A DNA stretch of 64,000 bases from Shewanella woodyi ATCC 51908 (lineage in GTDB: Bacteria > Pseudomonadota > Gammaproteobacteria > Enterobacterales > Shewanellaceae), in NCBI RefSeq assembly GCF_000019525.1, contig NC_010506.1:2294001-2358000 (forward strand), written 5' to 3'. Shown in pieces: positions 59,229 to 64,000 of this stretch; within the stretch, counting starts at the first letter, position 1, and every line of letters starts with the position of its first letter. The notes beneath the pieces are model-generated. The model saw only the letters and a program-made list of their open reading frames with translations, made no database searches and was not told where the DNA came from. The translations under genes and the position numbers were made by a program.

Positions 59229-62051
59229 ATGTTTACCAAAGCAAGCTTGCTTGCCTTGGCGATAGGTGGTGTGTCCACGTTCGCCCAAGCAGCAGACAAT
59301 CTGATCATCTCTGAGTATGTCGAAGGCAGCAGCAACAATAAAGCGTTCGAGCTCTACAATCCAACCACCGCAGCGCTAGATCTTAGCCAATATGAAGTTA
59401 AATTCTACTTTAACGGTAATACACAAGCAGGTACAACAATCAGCTTAAGTGGCTCATTGGCACCTGGAGAGGTGTATGTGGTCGCTGATAATGATTCAAG
59501 TGCTGATATCTTAGCCATTGCCGATCAAGTCAGTAATAGCAGTTTTTACAATGGCGATGATGCACTGGTACTCATGTCAGGTGGCGTCGTTATCGATAGT
59601 TTAGGTCAGGTTGGTTTTGATCCTGGTAGTCAGTGGGGAAGTGGAGATCTCTCTACCCAGAATAATACACTTAGACGTAATCCAGATATGTTGATCGCAG
59701 ATACTGTGGTTGATGATGAAGCGAGCTTAAATACTTGGTTAGGTTTTGCTCAGGATGATATCTCTGATCTGGGGATGTTTGACGGTTCAGGTCCAATTGA
59801 TCCGCCTCCACCAGTAGATCTTGTGTGCCACGATCCTTTTGTGACAATCCATGTACTGCAGGGCCAAACTGATGTGAGCCCATACAATGGCCAAACTGTT
59901 GAAGTTGAAGCGGTTGTAACCAGTAATCAAGAGGCAGGGCTTAAAGGACTCTTTATCCAGATGCCTGATGATGCAGTTGATGCCGACCCACTGACCTCAG
60001 AAGGTGTCTTTGTTTATACTGGTGGAGATACTGGTTACCTAGCTGGCGATCTTGTTCGCATGCAAGCTGTGGTTAAAGAGTTTAATGGACTCACTGAACT
60101 GACCGATCTTGTATCTCATACATTGTGTGCTTCTGCTCAGGCAATCCCAAGCCCAGCAAGTGTGACACTTCCAGTTGCTGATATCGCAGATCTTGAAGCG
60201 TTTGAAGGGATGCGAGTGAGCTTCACTCATAATTTAGTCGTTAACGAAGTGTATAACTTAGGCCGTTATGGTGAACTATTGCTTGGAAGTGAGCGTCACT
60301 TTATCGGTACGCAAGTTGCTGCTCCAGGCGCCGATGCCTTGGCTGTTACTGCTGCGAATGCAAGGGATGCTATTGTACTTGATGACGGCTTAACGGCTCA
60401 AAACCCAGATCCGGTTCGTTACCCTTCACCAGGCTTAAGTGCCGATAACACTGTTCGTGTTGGTGATACAGTTACCGGATTAAATGCCATGATGCACTAT
60501 GCATTTGGTAAGTACCGTTTGATGCCTGTTGATACAGTCAATTTCATTGCTGAAAACGCAAGAACGCTTGCACCTGAACTTGCTGCGGGTGGTAATCTAA
60601 CCGTGGCAAGTTTTAACGTTCTTAACTACTTCAACGGTGACGGTGCTGGTGGCGGGTTCCCGACCCCACGTGGCGCTGATACTGCGACAGAGTTTGAGCG
60701 TCAACGAGCGAAGATCATCAGTGCTATGGTAGGTATTGACGCGGATCTGTTTGGTTTGATGGAGATTGAAAATGATGGCTTTGGCAGTGATTCTGCGATT
60801 GCGGATCTGGTCTCAGGGCTGAATACAGCTATCGGTGAAACTCGCTATGGTTATGTTAATGCGGGTGGAAGCTCTATCGGAACCGACGCTATTGCTGTTG
60901 GAATGATCTATCGACTCGACAAAGTTAGCCCACAAGGTGCGGCTAAAATTCTGTCAACGGCTAACTCACCGTTAGACGATGCTGGTGCGCCTCTGTTTAA
61001 TGATGGCAAAAACCGTCCTATGTTGACTCAGTCCTTCTCTGTTAATGATAGTGATGAGTCATTTGTTGTTGCAGTCAATCACTTCAAATCAAAAGGTAGT
61101 AATTGTGACAGTCTTGGCGACCCTAACCTTAATGATGGTCAAGGAAACTGTAATGTCACTCGTACCCGTGCAGCGCAAGCTGTAGGCACTTGGTTAGCGG
61201 CTGAATACCCACAGGCTCCAGTGCTCTTGATTGGTGATTTGAACGCCTACGCACAAGAGAATCCATTAACAGCATTAAAAGATGCTGGGTTTACTGAGCT
61301 GTTTGATCACTTAGATAAAGTCGGTGCATACTCTTATGTGTTCTCTGGTGAAACGGGTCAGCTAGATCACGCTTTAGCCAACAGCGAACTGATTGACAGC
61401 GTAGTGGATGTTACTGAGTGGCACATCAATACCGATGAGCCGCGTATACTCGACTATAACGAAGAGTTTAAGTCAGCTTCTCAGATTGAAAACTTATACA
61501 GTGATAGTGCTTATCGCTCATCAGATCATGATCCTGTAGTCGTCTCTTTACTGCTTGAAGCAGCTAATATCGCTCCAGTGGCTAGTTTCACTTTCGATCT
61601 GCAAGGTGCTGTGGCTAACTTTACCAGTACCTCTACCGACGAAGATGGTGATCTGGTCAGTTATGAGTGGACATTTGGCGACGGTAATGGCGCTGATGGA
61701 CAAGCCGTAAGTCATGAGTATGCTCAAGATGGTGATTATGTTGTGACACTAACGGTGACCGATGATGGCGGCTTAAGCCATAGTGTTTCCCAAACTGTGA
61801 CTGTGGTGACTGAGCCTGAAAATATGAAGCCAGTTGCTGTTATCCATCATATCGATCTTTGGTTTATCGATATCTTTGTATCGCTTAGCTATGACGAAGA
61901 TGGTTATATTACTCGCCATAAGTGGAAGTTTAATGATGGCAGCAAAATTAACGGTCCTGTGGCGGTTAAGTTTGCAAGTCGCGCATCTAAAGTTAAGCTG
62001 GTTGTAACAGACAATGATGGCTTAAAAGACAGTGCTAAATTAAGATTTTAA
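59229..62051 (+). CDS. Large extracellular nuclease (ExeM/NucH type) with lamin-tail and PKD domains
   Basis: A 940-residue secreted protein. After a signal peptide (cut after AQA near residue 21) comes a lamin-tail domain (LIISEYVEGSSNNKAFELYN), an OB-fold-like region (about 200-330), an endonuclease/exonuclease/phosphatase domain (about 455-775) with VASFNVLNYF, FGLMEIEND, VNHFKSKGS, LLIGDLNAYA and SDHDPVV, and two PKD-type domains (about 778-865 and 870-940). The nuclease residues (N, E, H, D/N, DH) are intact. ExeM of S. oneidensis degrades extracellular DNA in biofilms. No GlyGly-CTERM anchor is seen, so it is probably released; the second PKD lacks the usual sequence. Confidence 0.9.
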   Translation: MFTKASLLALAIGGVSTFAQAADNLIISEYVEGSSNNKAFELYNPTTAALDLSQYEVKFYFNGNTQAGTTISLSGSLAPGEVYVVADNDSSADILAIADQVSNSSFYNGDDALVLMSGGVVIDSLGQVGFDPGSQWGSGDLSTQNNTLRRNPDMLIADTVVDDEASLNTWLGFAQDDISDLGMFDGSGPIDPPPPVDLVCHDPFVTIHVLQGQTDVSPYNGQTVEVEAVVTSNQEAGLKGLFIQMPDDAVDADPLTSEGVFVYTGGDTGYLAGDLVRMQAVVKEFNGLTELTDLVSHTLCASAQAIPSPASVTLPVADIADLEAFEGMRVSFTHNLVVNEVYNLGRYGELLLGSERHFIGTQVAAPGADALAVTAANARDAIVLDDGLTAQNPDPVRYPSPGLSADNTVRVGDTVTGLNAMMHYAFGKYRLMPVDTVNFIAENARTLAPELAAGGNLTVASFNVLNYFNGDGAGGGFPTPRGADTATEFERQRAKIISAMVGIDADLFGLMEIENDGFGSDSAIADLVSGLNTAIGETRYGYVNAGGSSIGTDAIAVGMIYRLDKVSPQGAAKILSTANSPLDDAGAPLFNDGKNRPMLTQSFSVNDSDESFVVAVNHFKSKGSNCDSLGDPNLNDGQGNCNVTRTRAAQAVGTWLAAEYPQAPVLLIGDLNAYAQENPLTALKDAGFTELFDHLDKVGAYSYVFSGETGQLDHALANSELIDSVVDVTEWHINTDEPRILDYNEEFKSASQIENLYSDSAYRSSDHDPVVVSLLLEAANIAPVASFTFDLQGAVANFTSTSTDEDGDLVSYEWTFGDGNGADGQAVSHEYAQDGDYVVTLTVTDDGGLSHSVSQTVTVVTEPENMKPVAVIHHIDLWFIDIFVSLSYDEDGYITRHKWKFNDGSKINGPVAVKFASRASKVKLVVTDNDGLKDSAKLRF

Positions 62052-62081
62052 AGAGAAGAGTTTAACTTTTTAGTTAACAAC

Positions 62082-62107
62082 AAAAAGCCCGCATAGCGGG
62101 CTTTTTT
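62082..62107 (+). terminator. Intrinsic terminator after the nuclease gene
   Basis: AAAAAGCCCGC, loop ATA, then GCGGGCTTTTTT: a strong GC stem with A and T runs, 30 bases after the stop. Confidence 0.93.
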
Positions 62108-62126
62108 ACGGCGTGATTTTTGTTTA

Positions 62127-62441
62127 ATACCAATCAGTATAAAGATTTGATCGCTCAGCGAGAGTTTAGCGGTTCTGAGGCAAGGTCCTTAATTGCTCCT
62201 GCATTAATGACATTCACCACATCCATGTGGTTTGCAACGAGTGAAGAGCATAGTTATTCTACGGTTTAGCTCGTTAACACAGCATCAGAACCGCTAAAAC
62301 TCGCCTGTAGGGAGTGTTTTTGGCTGCCTACTTCTGCGTTGAATGAACTCATAAGGGAACAACCATTCTTTCATCCATTCGCCTTGAATTAGTTTGCCAA
62401 AAGACACTCTGAGTAGATCAACTTCTTATACTGATTGGTAT
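62127..62441. repeat. MITE-like repeat, copy 2 (315 bp) with 49-bp extra segment
   Basis: Nearly identical to the element at 38793-39058 and with the same 16-base inverted ends, but it carries 49 extra bases at 62186-62234 (from TCCTTAATTG to TGTGGTTTG). Without that segment the two copies align end to end with only a few differences. It fills the gap between the nuclease terminator and ydbL, ending 9 bases before the ydbL stop codon. Confidence 0.87.
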
Positions 62442-62450
62442 AAATAGAGA

Positions 62451-62771
62451 CTATTTTTTTACCCACTTACCATTTGAGCTTTTGATATATTGCCCACGTT
62501 TGGTGGCTTTCATCGCTTTCTCGGCAGCGAGTTTTGCTACTTCACTAGCAGAAATACCATTTTTTCTCGCAATCTTTTCGTAGTGAGCTTTACGTTTTGC
62601 ATTCACCTCTTTTGCTACCGCAGTAGCTTGAGGGTCACTTTTTACAACCCCTAAATAACCATTAGGTTGCTCGCCAACTAATCCTTGTGATTTAGCATCT
62701 TGTAACGAGATCGCAAATGCGTTTAGGCTCAGCAGTAGACCTGCGGCGAGCACGAGTAACTTAGTTTTCAT
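62451..62771 (-). CDS. ydbL: YdbL-like exported protein (DUF1318)
   Basis: A 106-residue protein with signal peptide cut after AFA (near residue 20). The mature part has SLQDAKSQGLVGEQPNGYLG and KRKAHYEKIARKNG, the DUF1318 pattern of E. coli YdbL, which acts with YnbE and YdbH in lipid transport across the envelope. It is the last gene of the ydbH-ynbE-ydbL set, 26 bases after ynbE on the minus strand. Confidence 0.9.
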   Translation of the reverse strand: MKTKLLVLAAGLLLSLNAFAISLQDAKSQGLVGEQPNGYLGVVKSDPQATAVAKEVNAKRKAHYEKIARKNGISASEVAKLAAEKAMKATKRGQYIKSSNGKWVKK

Positions 62772-62797
62772 TCTGTCCCCCTTAATTAACTGAGCCG

Positions 62798-62998
62798 TTA
62801 AAATAGTTCATCATTGGTAAGTAGCTCATCAAGCTCTTTATCCACTTTAATGCGTATCTCATGTTCAATTTTAACATTGAGATTGATCACGATTGGCTTA
62901 TCTGGTGGCTCTATCTTCACTGTGGGCGTGCAGCCCGTCAGTAGCAGGAGAGCGGTGATTGCGCTCAACGTAATGCGTTGGATTTGCAACTTTTTCAC
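62798..62998 (-). CDS. ynbE: YnbE-like outer-membrane lipoprotein
   Basis: A 66-residue lipoprotein with lipobox LTGC. The mature part (TPTVKIEPPDKPIVINLNVK then IEHEIRIKVDKELDELL) matches YnbE, which forms an extended beta-strand that joins the end of YdbH to bridge the periplasm. Length is typical. It lies between ydbL and ydbH. Confidence 0.9.
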   Translation of the reverse strand: MKKLQIQRITLSAITALLLLTGCTPTVKIEPPDKPIVINLNVKIEHEIRIKVDKELDELLTNDELF

Positions 62999-63089
62999 GG
63001 CTATTTCCTTTTATCCAGTTTCTCGAAGTTATTTGGGTCTAGGCGTTAACTATAACGGGTTTAAGATGACAATAAGCTGAACGCCTGCT

Positions 63090-64000
63090 TTAATTCATCG
63101 ATTGTTCTATTTGAGTCTGTAGCTTATCACCTATCTGCAAACTCTTTAAAAGTAGTAACATATTCTCCTCTTGAGAGTAGTTCAAGTGAATTGGTCGTTC
63201 AATCCCTATAGTGTGACCTTTCACATTGACGTTTAAGATGGCATCTCCCGATGGCTCCATATCAAAGGTACTGGCAAGCTCAGAGTATTCAAGGTGCTCC
63301 AAAGTTGAAAAAGCAAAGTCCAGATAGGGCTGCGAGGTTCTCATCTGATCTACCGCAGGATTACCGCTGAGGGTAATAAGTCCACCTGGCGCACGAGCTG
63401 CCAGCCGTCCACCACTGACAGAAACTTTACCGTCGATAAGATCGACAGGTAGTACACCATCAAATATCCCATCGGCGTAGAGTCCCACTTGCGGTTGTAT
63501 CGCTATCAGCTGGGCAAGACTTAATCCTTGAAGCACTAAATATCCATGGGAGGGGGCGTTCAGGTTCAGGTCAAACTCGGGTAGAAGAAGTTCGCCTCCT
63601 AATAATTTACCGCCCGCATTCATCTGGATATTGGCATTCGTTAAATTCGCCGGCACATTAGTTGACTGGCTATCTAACTTTTCTGAGTCTTTGGATATAG
63701 ATATGTTGGCATTTGCTTTGAAGTCTTCGATAAGCACACCAGGATTAAATGCAACCGCTGACAGATTGATGTCGGGGCAGGAGAGTGTACTTTGCTCCTT
63801 GGGAGAAACTATAGATTGATCTTGGCCAGTACGATTCAGCTTAAGGTGGCAGCTAGCATCCATCATTGCGCCTTCAAATGGGAGCTCGTTGATACTGCCT
63901 CTAAGATCACTTAATTTTGGGGTGAAATCTAAGGAAAAGTGGCTTTGTGAGAGGGGGGATTTGCCATTTTTTGTTGTTTTCGTCTCTTGGGTGAATTGGT
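63090..64000 (-). CDS. ydbH: YdbH-like AsmA-type lipid transport protein (C-terminal part, cut by window end)
   Basis: The frame is open on the minus strand from the window end to the stop at 63090, giving about the last 303 residues. An internal ATG at 63866 is not the true start, because the frame continues (FTPKLSDLRGSINELPFEG precedes it). The sequence is a beta-rich, repeat-like stretch ending LLLKSLQIGDKLQTQIEQSM, like the C terminus of YdbH. YdbH, with TamB and YhdP, is an AsmA-like bridge protein for phospholipid transfer to the outer membrane. The neighbouring ynbE and ydbL genes support the call. Confidence 0.85.
   Translation of the reverse strand, partial: QFTQETKTTKNGKSPLSQSHFSLDFTPKLSDLRGSINELPFEGAMMDASCHLKLNRTGQDQSIVSPKEQSTLSCPDINLSAVAFNPGVLIEDFKANANISISKDSEKLDSQSTNVPANLTNANIQMNAGGKLLGGELLLPEFDLNLNAPSHGYLVLQGLSLAQLIAIQPQVGLYADGIFDGVLPVDLIDGKVSVSGGRLAARAPGGLITLSGNPAVDQMRTSQPYLDFAFSTLEHLEYSELASTFDMEPSGDAILNVNVKGHTIGIERPIHLNYSQEENMLLLLKSLQIGDKLQTQIEQSMN

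Overview
The window looks like chromosomal DNA of a marine gammaproteobacterium, most likely Shewanella. The best single pointer is a small tetraheme cytochrome at 18492-18839 that closely resembles Shewanella CctA (STC). Supporting pointers are an ExeM-type secreted nuclease, a TPP-riboswitch/TonB/PnuT thiamine locus, the ydbH-ynbE-ydbL set and dispersed palindromic repeats. Species assignment is inference; no 16S rRNA or tRNA gene was seen.

Layout. 1-4.3 kb: end of an unknown gene, then an FHA protein and a TPR-bearing Ser/Thr kinase on the minus strand. 4.6-9 kb: a cytoplasmic molybdopterin nitrate reductase (NasA-like) followed by a fused DmsB/DmsC-like electron-transfer and membrane-anchor protein. 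9.1-10.8 kb: a small unknown gene, a palindromic element and bluB. 10.8-16.8 kb: biotin synthesis, with an SDR-bioA unit facing bioBFCD across a candidate BirA operator. 17-18.9 kb: htpX with a tandemly triplicated 3' end, and cctA. 19-28.4 kb: nitrite assimilation and its regulation (SUMT, a TrpD2-like protein, a NasT-like antiterminator, NirB, NirD, a nitrate transporter and a PP2C/kinase fusion). 28.5-32 kb: a lipoprotein, a LuxR/CsgD-like regulator, and an exported protein with a TetR-like regulator. 32.1-38.7 kb: hinT, a double-hotdog protein, a YcfL-like lipoprotein and a TPP-controlled thiamine uptake and kinase locus. 38.8-44.7 kb: a repeat element, DoxX, a nitroreductase, an ODP-like di-iron sensor next to a tiny chemoreceptor-like protein, three GNAT acetyltransferases and two small unknown proteins. 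45-50.4 kb: a MacB-type ABC exporter with three adaptor proteins. 50.6-55.5 kb: unknown membrane and exported proteins. 55.7-64 kb: an aspartate racemase family protein, an outer-membrane barrel, a Dcu transporter, a Pho-box-controlled nuclease, a second repeat copy and ydbL-ynbE-ydbH (cut by the window end).

Regulatory logic. Three sigma-54 promoters sharing the core GGCATAA precede nasA, the SUMT-TrpD2-nasT unit and nirB, so one nitrogen-controlled regulon is split over two loci about 10 kb apart. The nirB leader carries a strong intrinsic terminator just after its sigma-54 start, and the operon immediately before encodes an ANTAR protein. This is the arrangement of nitrate-responsive antitermination, but no NasS-type nitrate sensor is seen here. 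Other sites read directly are a TPP riboswitch, CRP-like sites before cctA and dcu, a three-unit Pho box before the nuclease, and repeated palindromes shared by a TetR-like gene and its neighbour.

The most unusual observations are the ODP-like protein paired with a 209-residue soluble protein that carries two degenerate copies of the chemoreceptor hairpin tip, the triplicated htpX tail, and the degenerate NasT receiver beside a kinase/phosphatase fusion that lacks a glycine loop.
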